Source: Actinomyces sp. (GTDB lineage Bacteria > Actinomycetota > Actinomycetes > Actinomycetales > Actinomycetaceae). Taken from it: a stretch of 8,185 nucleotides of DNA. The number at the start of each line of letters is the position of its first letter. Within the stretch, counting starts at the first letter, position 1. The position numbers and the translations under genes were made by a program. This document shows positions 1 to 5,441 of the stretch, piece after piece. The DNA is taken from contig NZ_JAUMUL010000092.1 in the NCBI RefSeq assembly GCF_030530635.1, forward strand, positions 1 through 8,185, written 5' to 3'. The notes beneath the pieces were generated by a model. The model ran no database searches, was not told the DNA's origin, and saw only the letters and a program-made list of their open reading frames with translations.

Positions 1-1616
1 ACGGCGCGCAGGTAGGCGATGGCGTCCTTGATCTCGCGCCGCTCGTAGAAGCGGGTGCCGCCGACCACCTTGTAGGGCTGGCCGGAGCGCATGAAGGCCT
101 CCTCCAGCGCCCGGGACTGGGCGTTGGTGCGGTAGAAGATGGCCACGTCGCGGGGGCTGACTCCGCACTCGTCGGCCAGCCGGTCGATCTCGGTGCTGAT
201 CCAGCGGGCCTCGTCGTGCTCGGAGTCGGCCACGTAGCCAATGTTCTTGGGGCCATCTCCGGAGGCGGTCCACAGGTTCTTCTCCCGGCGCCCGCTGTTG
301 CGGGCGATCACCGCATTGGCGGCGGACAGGATGTTCTGGGTGGAACGGTAGTTCTGCTCCAGCAGGATCGTGCGCGCGCTGGGGTAATCCTGCTCGAACT
401 CCTCGATGTTGCGGATAGTGGCGCCACGGAAGGCGTAGATGGACTGGTCCGAATCGCCCACCACCGTGAGTTCACCGGGTGGGACGGGTGAGTCGGCGCC
501 GGAGGTGCCGGGCCCGCCCACCAGTTCACGCACGAGCACGTACTGGGCGTGGTTGGTGTCCTGGTATTCATCGACGAGCACGTGCCGGAAGCGGCGCCGG
601 TACATCTCCGCCACCGCCGGTTTGGACTGCAGCAGCTGGACGGTGCGCATGATCAGGTCGTCGAAGTCCAGGGCGTTGGCGGCGACCAGTCGGCGCGCGT
701 AGGCGCTGTAGACCTCGGTCAGGTGCCGTTCGAAGGGGTTGGAGGTTACGGCGCGCTCAGCGAACTCCGCCGGGGTGATCAGCTCGTTCTTCAGGTCGGA
801 GATGCGAGCGGCGAAGGTCTTGGGGGTGAAGCGCTTGGGGTCGATGCCGAGCTCGCGCACGATCAGGGTGATCAGGCGGGTGGAGTCGGCGGCGTCGTAG
901 ATGGAGAAGGTGGAGCGCAGCCCGGCGGCCTCGTGCTCGCGGCGCAGGATGCGCACGCAGGCGGAGTGGAAGGTGGACACCCACATGCGCTCCCCCGCCG
1001 GACCCACCAGGCCGGCCACGCGTTCACGCATCTCTGCGGCGGCCTTGTTGGTGAAGGTGATGGCGAGGATCTCGCCGGGGCGGGCGCGGCCGGTGGCCAG
1101 CAGATAGGCGATGCGGTGGGTCAGCACCCGGGTCTTGCCGCTGCCGGCGCCGGCGATGATCAGCAGCGGCGAGCCCGCGTGGGTGACGGCCTGCTCCTGG
1201 GCGGGGTTGAGGCCGGTGAGCAGATCCGCAGGGTCGGCGACGGTAATGCCGTAACGGGGCAGGGCGCCGGGGCCACCCGCCGGGCCGGCGGCACCGCCGT
1301 CGACGCCGTTGCGGGCGCGCGCGGCTGCGGCGTTGGCCTGGGCGCGGGCGACGAGAGCCGAAACCTCGGCCTGGCGCTCCTCCCAGGTGGGGGCGGCGGC
1401 GGCCTGATCGGCGGCGGAGGGGGCAGAAGTCTCTTCCTCGGGGTCATAGGAGCCAAGGTCCTCCTCGGCGGGAGGCTCGACGTCGGCCCACGAGTCGTCG
1501 TCCCAGGCGGCACCGGCCGGGGCGAGCGAGGGCAGGACTGTCTCCGGCGGCGGGGTGTCGCTGCCGGAGCCGGGCATGGGCAGGGCGCCGAAGAGGGCGT
1601 TGATCGCGTCGTTCAT
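1..1616 (-). CDS. pcrA: ATP-dependent DNA helicase UvrD/PcrA, N-terminal part (C-terminus lies beyond base 1)
   Basis: Superfamily 1A 3'-5' DNA helicase used in nucleotide-excision repair and in clearing stalled or recombination intermediates. Reading from the ATG at 1616, the Q-motif LNPAQ is near residues 136-140 and Walker A (AGAGSGKT) has its Lys at residue 161. Motif Ia (TFTNKAA) follows, motif II (VDEYQDTN) has Asp349/Glu350, then come GDSDQSIYAFRGA and LEQNYRST. Domains 1A and 1B are complete, and 538 codons are present before the window edge. The Lys-to-Asp spacing is as in known UvrD/PcrA, so the core is intact. Odd point: typical PcrA reaches Walker A near residue 35, so about 125 extra residues precede it here. 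They are Ala/Pro/Gly-rich with acidic clusters (WDDDSW, EEDLGSYDPEEE) and look disordered. The start has only a weak GGA-type ribosome site, so a start inside the extension is possible. Family assignment is very secure; UvrD versus PcrA naming is not resolvable here. Confidence 0.96.
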   Translation of the reverse strand, partial: MNDAINALFGALPMPGSGSDTPPPETVLPSLAPAGAAWDDDSWADVEPPAEEDLGSYDPEEETSAPSAADQAAAAPTWEERQAEVSALVARAQANAAAARARNGVDGGAAGPAGGPGALPRYGITVADPADLLTGLNPAQEQAVTHAGSPLLIIAGAGSGKTRVLTHRIAYLLATGRARPGEILAITFTNKAAAEMRERVAGLVGPAGERMWVSTFHSACVRILRREHEAAGLRSTFSIYDAADSTRLITLIVRELGIDPKRFTPKTFAARISDLKNELITPAEFAERAVTSNPFERHLTEVYSAYARRLVAANALDFDDLIMRTVQLLQSKPAVAEMYRRRFRHVLVDEYQDTNHAQYVLVRELVGGPGTSGADSPVPPGELTVVGDSDQSIYAFRGATIRNIEEFEQDYPSARTILLEQNYRSTQNILSAANAVIARNSGRREKNLWTASGDGPKNIGYVADSEHDEARWISTEIDRLADECGVSPRDVAIFYRTNAQSRALEEAFMRSGQPYKVVGGTRFYERREIKDAIAYLRA

Positions 1617-1715
1617 CGTGGGTCCAAGCCTAGACGGTTTACTGCCCTGCCCCGGCTGCTGTCCGTGGTAACCGTGCCGACAGCCTTGGACATTCCCATC
1701 ATGGCGGCAACTGGG

Positions 1716-2357
1716 TCAGGCCCGTGCCCAGGCATCGGCGGCCTGCGCCCAGGCACCGTAGTACCGGGCATCTCCGGTGGAGTACAGGCGCTCCCAGGCG
1801 TCGGCAACCTCACCGGGAAAAAGCTCGGTGACACGCATGACTTCCGCGGTGAAGGGCACCGCATTGAGGCCCGATGCCGTGGTCACGCCGCGGTCGGAGA
1901 CCACGGCAGCGTCGACGTAGCGGTCGGCTCCTCGATAGCCGCTCGCAGCCAGGAAGTCCGCAGAGTTGGAGGTGTGCCTACGCTCGTCGAGCACACCGGC
2001 CCGTGCCAGCAGATAGGTGGCGCCGCAGATGGCCGCCACCGGCACCTGCGCTGTGAGCATTTCCCTGACAGTAGCGATCAGCCGTTCGTGTCCCGCGTGG
2101 TAGTGGTCCCCTCCCGGGATGACCAGGGCGGCCAGGGCGCCCTCTGCTCGCAGCGAGGACAGGTCACCGAGGTCCACGGTGGGGGTGACCGGCATACCTC
2201 CCTGAGACCGCGCGGGTTCGAGACCATCTCCCACCAGCAGCAGCTCGAACCGTCCAGGATGCATGCGCTCCGCCACGGTGATCTGGGCAGTCAGGTAGGC
2301 GTACTCCCAGTCGGCCATGGTTTCGGTGACGTATAGGGCGATTGAACGGCAATGCAT
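1716..2357 (-). CDS. DJ-1/PfpI family protein (class I glutamine amidotransferase-like)
   Basis: 213 residues, the usual size for a single-domain DJ-1/PfpI protein. Visible family landmarks are an N-terminal beta strand, then ADWEYAYL (residues 15-22) with the conserved acidic residue Glu18. ALVIPGGD lies at 76-83, and the nucleophile elbow AAICGATYLLA has Cys111. RRHTSN (126-131) and a C-terminal VTTASGLNAVPFTAEV segment follow. Family members include proteases, deglycase/hydratase-like enzymes and proteins of unknown activity; this subtype (YdeA-like) has no firm substrate. Start choice: the ATG at 2357 is preceded by AGAGAGGA (2371-2364) at 7 nt, an excellent ribosome site. The frame stays open upstream to 2684, but that part runs through a mobile element and is not family sequence. 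The gene is monocistronic by appearance, 99 nt upstream of pcrA on the same strand. Its promoter should lie within 2372-2470 or be supplied by the inserted element. Confidence 0.9.
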   Translation of the reverse strand: MHCRSIALYVTETMADWEYAYLTAQITVAERMHPGRFELLLVGDGLEPARSQGGMPVTPTVDLGDLSSLRAEGALAALVIPGGDHYHAGHERLIATVREMLTAQVPVAAICGATYLLARAGVLDERRHTSNSADFLAASGYRGADRYVDAAVVSDRGVTTASGLNAVPFTAEVMRVTELFPGEVADAWERLYSTGDARYYGAWAQAADAWARA

Positions 2358-2363
2358 GAAGAT

Positions 2364-2371
2364 TCCTCTCT
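2364..2371 (-). promoter_or_regulatory. Ribosome binding site of the DJ-1/PfpI gene
   Basis: On the minus strand AGAGAGGA sits 7 nt before the ATG at 2357. It decides the start against a longer in-frame ORF that begins at 2684. Confidence 0.8.
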
Positions 2372-2433
2372 GTGGCAGGTTCGCTGCCCAGTGAATCACG
2401 GCGGTCAGCCATAATTGCGCCTCACCCAACGTC

Positions 2434-2472
2434 CTTGTGGGGTTGTCCCGCGTCCTCGCACAACCCGCCAAG
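2434..2472. promoter_or_regulatory. Hairpin (13-bp arms) upstream of the DJ-1/PfpI gene
   Basis: Arms 2434-2446 (CTTGTGGGGTTGT) and 2460-2472 (ACAACCCGCCAAG) pair at 11 of 13 positions, with a perfect GGGTTGT/ACAACCC core and a 13-nt loop. It lies about 77 nt upstream of the DJ-1 start and abuts the direct repeat of the mobile element. It could be a transcription terminator without a U-tract, an operator, or simply the structured site into which the element inserted. Nothing in the sequence separates these options. Confidence 0.5.
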
Positions 2473-2478
2473 TTAAGG
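2471..2478. repeat. Target-site duplication, left copy (AGTTAAGG)
   Basis: Perfect 8-bp direct repeat of 2913-2920, sitting exactly outside the terminal inverted repeat that starts at 2479. Eight base pairs is the duplication length known for ISL3-family transposition. Confidence 0.8.
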
Positions 2479-2506
2479 GGCTCTTCGCGTTTGGGGGTGC
2501 GGGTGG
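2479..2506 (+). repeat. Left terminal inverted repeat of the ISL3-like element
   Basis: 28 bp beginning GGCTCTTCG. It pairs with 2883-2912 at 24 of 27 aligned positions once a 3-nt and a 1-nt gap are allowed. Confidence 0.78.
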
Positions 2507-2544
2507 AGCCGGGAGTCGGCTCGCCGACGTGCTTTGCGCTGACC

Positions 2545-2661
2545 TCGTCTGCTACGCAGGTTCGATGTCTACTACTCCGGTTCGGTGTCTGCTGAAGGGT
2601 TCTGAACCCTTCAGCGAAGGTCAAACTGGCGTAGTAGACGCCGAAGGGGCGTACCCAACGA
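2545..2661. repeat. Large imperfect palindrome, centre at base 2603
   Basis: The inner arms 2591-2602 (GCTGAAGGGTTC) and 2604-2615 are perfect 12-bp complements around one central base. In the same register, without gaps, GTCTACTAC (2567-2575) pairs with GTAGTAGAC (2631-2639), TTCG (2561-2564) with CGAA (2642-2645), TACGC (2553-2557) with GCGTA (2649-2653), and TCGT (2545-2548) with ACGA (2658-2661). Over the 42-nt arms 2561-2602 and 2604-2645, 32 positions match. A transcript of either strand could fold into one long hairpin. The left arm also holds a 20-nt-spaced direct repeat, GGTTCGATGTCT (2559-2570) and GGTTCGGTGTCT (2579-2590). The structure is inside the ISL3-like element; its function is unknown. 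Confidence 0.85.
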
Positions 2662-2788
2662 TCTGCCCCTGGCCTCGACCCCACTCGCTCTACGCCCGCG
2701 ACGCCGCCCCGAGGACGTCCCCGTTGGCCGAAACGTCCTCGTCAGCCTCAGAACGTCCGCGCATGCCCCACCACGTCGCTGCCCGGAC

Positions 2789-2870
2789 GCCCGAGCACGA
2801 CCTCGCGCGCCCGAGCACGACCACCTAGTCGGGCCGGTGCACACCGAATAGCGCGCCGAACACGACCACC
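2789..2870. repeat. Short direct-repeat cluster GCCCGAGCACGACC
   Basis: GCCCGAGCACGACC occurs at 2789-2802 and again at 2809-2822, exactly 20 nt apart. A degenerate third copy (CGCCGAACACGACCACC) is at 2854-2870. The copies are too few and too short for a CRISPR array. They lie in the right half of the mobile element and may be transposase-binding or simply low-complexity sequence. Confidence 0.55.
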
Positions 2871-2882
2871 CGCGGGCCCGAA

Positions 2883-2912
2883 CCACCACACCCACAAACA
2901 ACACGAAGAGCC
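2883..2912 (-). repeat. Right terminal inverted repeat of the ISL3-like element
   Basis: Its reverse complement begins GGCTCTTCGTGTTG and matches the left end, with identical outer nine bases. It ends exactly against the second copy of the 8-bp direct repeat. Confidence 0.78.
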
Positions 2913-2920
2913 AGTTAAGG
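2913..2920. repeat. Target-site duplication, right copy (AGTTAAGG)
   Basis: Identical to 2471-2478 and directly adjacent to the right terminal inverted repeat. Confidence 0.8.
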
Positions 2921-2937
2921 TCGCAGTCTTGAACTTC

Positions 2938-2959
2938 AGGACATCGGCACCGTTGTCCT
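2938..2959 (-). terminator. Second hairpin downstream of the SDR/acetyltransferase/NTF2 operon
   Basis: AGGACA (2938-2943) pairs with TGTCCT (2954-2959), and CGG/CCG inside extends the stem past a single T-T mismatch. Read on the minus strand it follows the larger hairpin at 2973-3012, giving a tandem arrangement. There is no U-tract. It may be a backup terminator or an RNA 3'-end stabiliser. Confidence 0.5.
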
Positions 2960-2972
2960 TTGGCGAAAGCGG

Positions 2973-3012
2973 GCTGAGCCCGTCCCCCGCTGAATCGGGA
3001 GACGGGCTCAGC
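2973..3012 (-). terminator. Intrinsic-type terminator of the SDR/acetyltransferase/NTF2 operon
   Basis: The perfect 12-bp arms GCTGAGCCCGTC (2973-2984) and GACGGGCTCAGC (3001-3012) can be extended by three more pairs after one mismatch. The hairpin begins 19 nt after the stop of the last gene in the minus-strand operon. The minus strand continues CCGCTTTCGCC, only weakly T-rich, as is common for actinobacterial terminators. Confidence 0.75.
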
Positions 3013-3031
3013 ACCACCGCATCAACGCACG

Positions 3032-3460
3032 TCAGTAGTCGCGCGTCTGGGAGATCACGAAGTGCTGCTCACGGCGGCTGATCCGCCAAACACCGTCACG
3101 CAGAACCAGGGTGTCGATGTAGCGGATCGAATGGGACAGGAGAACGTCCTTGCCGTCCTGTTCCTGAACGAGCAGGGCCTGACCATAGTGGACATCAGTG
3201 GCGGTGTCGCCGTCGATCGTGATGACCTGCTGGCCGTTGATGTGGAAGGAGGTCTTGACGCCGGTCATGGCGGCTCCGAAGAGCTCGACCAGCTGGTCGG
3301 CACCGTCGAACTCCATCATCTTCGAGCCGTCGGCGTTGTAGACCTCGACGTGGGCGTCCGGGGTGAACAGCTTGGACTGCTCGGCGACGTCGATCTCCAG
3401 GTTGGAGAAGCGGTCAATGACCTCGCGGATGGCGTCCTTGTGCTCGAGTTCGGTGGGCAT
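3032..3460 (-). CDS. NTF2-like / SnoaL-like domain protein
   Basis: 142 residues forming one NTF2-like cone fold. The N-terminal helix HKDAIREVIDRFSNLEID (about 7-24) is followed by FTPDAHVEVYNADG and FDGADQLVELFGAAM. The beta strands are FHINGQQVITIDGDTATDVHYGQALL and VLLSHSIRYIDTLVLRDGVWRISRREQHFV, ending with the typical W-R-I segment near 125-128. The fold includes dehydratases, isomerases, cyclases and non-catalytic binding proteins, so substrate and reaction cannot be named. Start choice: ATG at 3460 follows GAGAAGG at a short spacing and begins the conserved helix cleanly. An ATG at 3511 would add 17 unconserved residues. It is the last gene of a three-gene operon, 66 nt after the acetyltransferase stop, and is followed by a strong terminator hairpin. 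Confidence 0.86.
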   Translation of the reverse strand: MPTELEHKDAIREVIDRFSNLEIDVAEQSKLFTPDAHVEVYNADGSKMMEFDGADQLVELFGAAMTGVKTSFHINGQQVITIDGDTATDVHYGQALLVQEQDGKDVLLSHSIRYIDTLVLRDGVWRISRREQHFVISQTRDY

Positions 3461-3526
3461 TAGCCTTCTCGCTTTCTCAAGGTGGTTCGAGTTGACGTTG
3501 CGCATCGGCATGGGCCGACCGCCTGG

Positions 3527-4093
3527 CTACTTCTCGCGGATGACCCGCGCCGGCACGCCGGCGACGACGCTGCGGGGCGGGACGTCCTTGGTGACCACGG
3601 CTCCGCCGGCGATCACGGCGTCGTCACCCACGGTGACTCCGGGCATGATCGAGGCACCCGCACCGATCCACACCCGTCGCCCGATGGCGATGGGGTGGCA
3701 GTTGAGGATGGTGACGTCGTCAAGCCGGTGGTTGTCGGTGACCGCGGTGACGCTGGGCCCGATGAAGGTGCCCTCACCGATGCTGATCCCGCCGATCGAC
3801 ATGGCCGTGAAGCTGTGGTTGATCAGTACGTTCGGGGCGATGTGCATTCGCTTGCCGAAGTCGATCTGCATGGGGTGGATGAGCCGAATGGATGGGTCCA
3901 GTGGCCCGTCCAGTCCCAGTAGGTCGCCCCACATTCCGGGCAGTGCCGGGTCGGAGGGGCGGGTGAGGTTGATGTCGAACATGAGGTCGCGGCAGCGGGC
4001 GAACTCGACTCGCACGATGTCTGTGTACTCCTGCTCGAACAGGTCTACGTCGTCGCCGTCGCGCAGGCGGTCCCAGATGTCCTTATGCGCCAT
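3527..4093 (-). CDS. LacA/NodL/maltose O-acetyltransferase-like hexapeptide transferase
   Basis: Left-handed beta-helix acetyltransferase that transfers acetyl from acetyl-CoA to a hydroxyl, classically of a sugar. The 188-residue length matches the LacA/Maa family. Residues about 4-55 form the helical N-terminal Mac-type domain (DIWDRLRDGDDVDLFEQEY). Hexapeptide repeats follow: MHIAPNVLINHSF, ISIGEGTFIGPSV, IAIGRRVWIGAGASIMPGV, VTVGDDAVIAGGAVV. Family C-terminus VPPRSVVAGVPARVIREK is present. His122, in VTDNHRLDD, is the likely catalytic base by analogy with LacA. Start: the ATG at 4093 has AGGG six nt upstream. A GTG at 4111 overlaps the upstream TGA as GTGA and would add six residues; either is possible. 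It is translationally coupled to the upstream SDR gene. The true acceptor is unknown and need not be a sugar. Confidence 0.9.
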   Translation of the reverse strand: MAHKDIWDRLRDGDDVDLFEQEYTDIVRVEFARCRDLMFDINLTRPSDPALPGMWGDLLGLDGPLDPSIRLIHPMQIDFGKRMHIAPNVLINHSFTAMSIGGISIGEGTFIGPSVTAVTDNHRLDDVTILNCHPIAIGRRVWIGAGASIMPGVTVGDDAVIAGGAVVTKDVPPRSVVAGVPARVIREK

Positions 4094-4107
4094 TCCGGAC
4101 CCTGCCG

Positions 4108-4866
4108 TCACTTACCCAGCCGGGCGACGTCATCCTGCACGCGCTGCGGCTCGCTGGCCAGCGGCACGTTGTTGGTGTCGAGCACGCCATCGAGTGCGCC
4201 GGCCTCGTCAGCGCGCGTCGCGGCGAATAGGGCCTCGAAGTCGGTGACGGGCGCGCCCGCCTTGCTGAATACCTCCACGGTGCGGCGCGTGCCGGAGGGG
4301 TTGAGGGAGCCCTCCAGGAGGACCTGGGCGATGTGACGCCGGTCGACTCCGGGCTGCCCGGTGACCAGGTCGCCCTGGCGCAGGTCGATCTGCCGGTCGG
4401 CGGGGCCCTGGTAGTCGAACCAGCCGGGACGCACAATGGTGTAGGGGTGACCGGATGCGCGCACGAGCCGCTCGGCGCGACGCTTCCACTCGATGAACTC
4501 GTAACCGCTGGCACCGGCACGGGCGGAGTGGGAGACGTTCATGGTGGTCATGAGGCTGATGTGGGTCGCTCCGTCCCCCAGGGCTGCGACCGCGGCGCGG
4601 ACCACGTCGTAGAAGGTCGCCCCGCCCTTGCCGTCATTGTCGGTGCCGTGGGTGAGGACGACGGCGTCGACGTCCTGCAGCAGCGGGCGCAGTGCCTCCA
4701 CATCGGTGGCGGCCGCCTCGACGACCTCGGCGCCGTCGGCCAAGGAGCGGCGGGCGCGGGCGGCACTCCGGGTGACGGCCCGGACCTCCAGACCGCGCTG
4801 CAGCGCCTCGTCGACGACGACGCGTCCTACCTGTCCGGTGGCTCCAATGGCGAGGATGGTGGTCAT
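4108..4866 (-). CDS. Atypical SDR / NAD(P)-binding oxidoreductase
   Basis: 252 residues with an N-terminal Rossmann fold. ILAIGATGQVGRVV (4-17) holds the nucleotide-binding GATGQVG at 8-14, and TRSAARARR after the second strand suggests NADP preference. VDAVVLTHGTDND (66-78), THISLMTTM (101-109) and a YEFIEWKRRAERLVRASGHPYTIVRPGWF stretch (122-150) follow. The last is typical of atypical SDRs, where W-K-x-x-A-E replaces the classical YxxxK, so Lys128 rather than a Tyr-Lys pair is conserved. Such proteins include redox sensors, epimerase-like enzymes and dehydrogenases. The start ATG at 4866 puts the Rossmann motif at the normal distance; GTG at 4887 would add seven residues. It is the first gene of an operon with an acetyltransferase (GTGA-type junction) and an NTF2 protein. 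That suggests one small-molecule modification route, which I infer from context only. Confidence 0.88.
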   Translation of the reverse strand: MTTILAIGATGQVGRVVVDEALQRGLEVRAVTRSAARARRSLADGAEVVEAAATDVEALRPLLQDVDAVVLTHGTDNDGKGGATFYDVVRAAVAALGDGATHISLMTTMNVSHSARAGASGYEFIEWKRRAERLVRASGHPYTIVRPGWFDYQGPADRQIDLRQGDLVTGQPGVDRRHIAQVLLEGSLNPSGTRRTVEVFSKAGAPVTDFEALFAATRADEAGALDGVLDTNNVPLASEPQRVQDDVARLGK

Positions 4867-5156
4867 TAGGGGTGCTCTTTTCTGCACTTGCGGTTCGGTC
4901 CGGGCGAGTCCCGGAGAGGTGGTGTTGCCGGCCGGGGCGCCCGTCGCGGAGCGGGTCCTGACTGCCGGTGCGCAGAATCGTCCCGCATTCCAACCGACGC
5001 TTCCAGGTCGCGCGAAACGGGGCCTGGCAGGACTCCCCTCGACCGAGCGTCACGCTTGCGGCCGGTGGACTGTCCGCACCCGCTTGCAGAAAGCCGCCCC
5101 AACTTCTCACACTACTCCTCTTTGTCTTACTTTTCCCACTCGTGTAACCTGTGGCC
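4867..5156. other. Divergent intergenic region between the SDR operon and the AbrB-ABC operon
   Basis: 290 bp with no credible gene. The right end carries the promoter of the plus operon. For the minus operon I cannot fix a convincing -35/-10 pair, and the leader may exceed 100 nt. Weak secondary structure is possible (CCAGG/CCTGG near 5003-5028), but I recognise no riboswitch or T-box motif. The region is where AbrB-type autoregulation would be expected to act on both operons. Confidence 0.6.
5122..5150 (+). promoter_or_regulatory. Promoter for a leaderless AbrB-ABC transcript
   Basis: TTGTCT (5122-5127) and TAACCT (5145-5150) are separated by 17 nt. They keep the TTG..C and TA...T positions of sigma-70-type boxes. 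The expected transcription start, 6-7 nt after the -10 box, falls on the GTG at 5157. No Shine-Dalgarno sequence precedes that codon. Confidence 0.6.
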
Positions 5157-5441
5157 GTGAACACACCACCTGGACCGCGGCCCGGTAAGTTCGCCGCCAC
5201 CATCACGCTCGGCCCCAAGGGACAGATCGTCATTCCCAAGGCCGCCCGCGACCTGTGCGGGATCCAGCCCGGGGACAGCGTCCTCCTCCTGGCGGACGCC
5301 GAGCAGGGCATCGCCATCGTCCGTCATGAACTCTTCGAGGAGTTCATCGCCACCGCCCTGGGCGGCGCCGCGCAGCCCCCGACCACCCCCAACGACGCCC
5401 AGCCGCCAACCGCCCAGCACACGCCCAAGGCCAAGCCATGA
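5157..5441 (+). CDS. AbrB/MazE/SpoVT-family DNA-binding regulator
   Basis: 94 residues. The swapped-hairpin SpoVT-AbrB DNA-binding domain occupies about residues 13-56 (ATITLGPKGQIVIPKAARD, then GIQPGDSVLLLADAEQGIAIV). A short helix HELFEEFIATAL (57-68) and a low-complexity Pro/Gln/Thr tail (72-94) follow. Such proteins dimerise and bind A/T-rich or palindromic operators, often repressing their own operon. No toxin gene is adjacent, so a MazE antitoxin role is not supported. Its stop overlaps the ATG of the ABC ATPase by ATGA, which marks it as the operon's own regulator. Start choice: GTG at 5157 coincides with the predicted transcription start; GTG at 5151 would add two residues (Met-Ala) but lies only one base after the -10 box. 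Confidence 0.87.
   Translation: MNTPPGPRPGKFAATITLGPKGQIVIPKAARDLCGIQPGDSVLLLADAEQGIAIVRHELFEEFIATALGGAAQPPTTPNDAQPPTAQHTPKAKP

Larger units (their letters stand above)
2479..2912. mobile_element. 434-bp non-autonomous ISL3-like element (MITE candidate)
   Basis: The left end (2479-2506) begins GGCTCTTCGCGTTTGG. The right end read inward (2912-2883) begins GGCTCTTCGTGTTGTTTG. The first nine bases are identical, and over the whole arms 24 of 27 aligned positions match, with one 3-nt and one 1-nt gap. Perfect 8-bp copies of AGTTAAGG flank the ends exactly. Ends beginning GGCTCTTC and 8-bp duplications are characteristic of the ISL3 family (for example IS31831 of Corynebacterium glutamicum); that comparison is from memory. 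No open frame inside resembles a transposase, so mobility would need a transposase in trans. The interior holds a large palindrome (2545-2661) and a short direct-repeat cluster (2789-2870). It is inserted between the DJ-1 gene and the terminator of the NTF2 operon, disrupting no gene. Boundaries are well supported and family assignment is fairly so. Confidence 0.8.

Noticed and set aside
549..2336. 595-residue plus-strand open frame
   Set aside because: It is antisense to pcrA and the DJ-1 gene, Gly/Val-rich from reverse-complement codons, and has no recognisable domain.
2358..2684. 109-residue N-terminal extension of the DJ-1/PfpI frame
   Set aside because: It runs through the mobile element and its palindrome, has no family similarity, and a strong ribosome site marks the internal ATG at 2357.
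2789..2870. CRISPR-like array
   Set aside because: Only two good 14-bp copies with 6-nt spacing and no cas genes.
2415..2904. Small open frames on both strands of the 2358-3031 gap (for example 2415-2828 plus, 2611-2904 minus)
   Set aside because: Arg/Ser/Pro-rich translations with no ribosome site or domain; best explained as chance frames in a non-coding mobile element.
2473..2918. TTAA-type (piggyBac/IS1380-like) target duplication
   Set aside because: The TTAA copies are part of a longer perfect 8-bp repeat whose edges fit the inverted repeats exactly, so an 8-bp duplication is the better reading.
4867..5156. Riboswitch or T-box leader before the SDR operon
   Set aside because: Only weak stem potential and no recognised conserved motif.
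5157..5441. MazE-type antitoxin of a toxin-antitoxin pair
   Set aside because: The next gene is an ABC ATPase, not a toxin; the domain is shared with transcription regulators.
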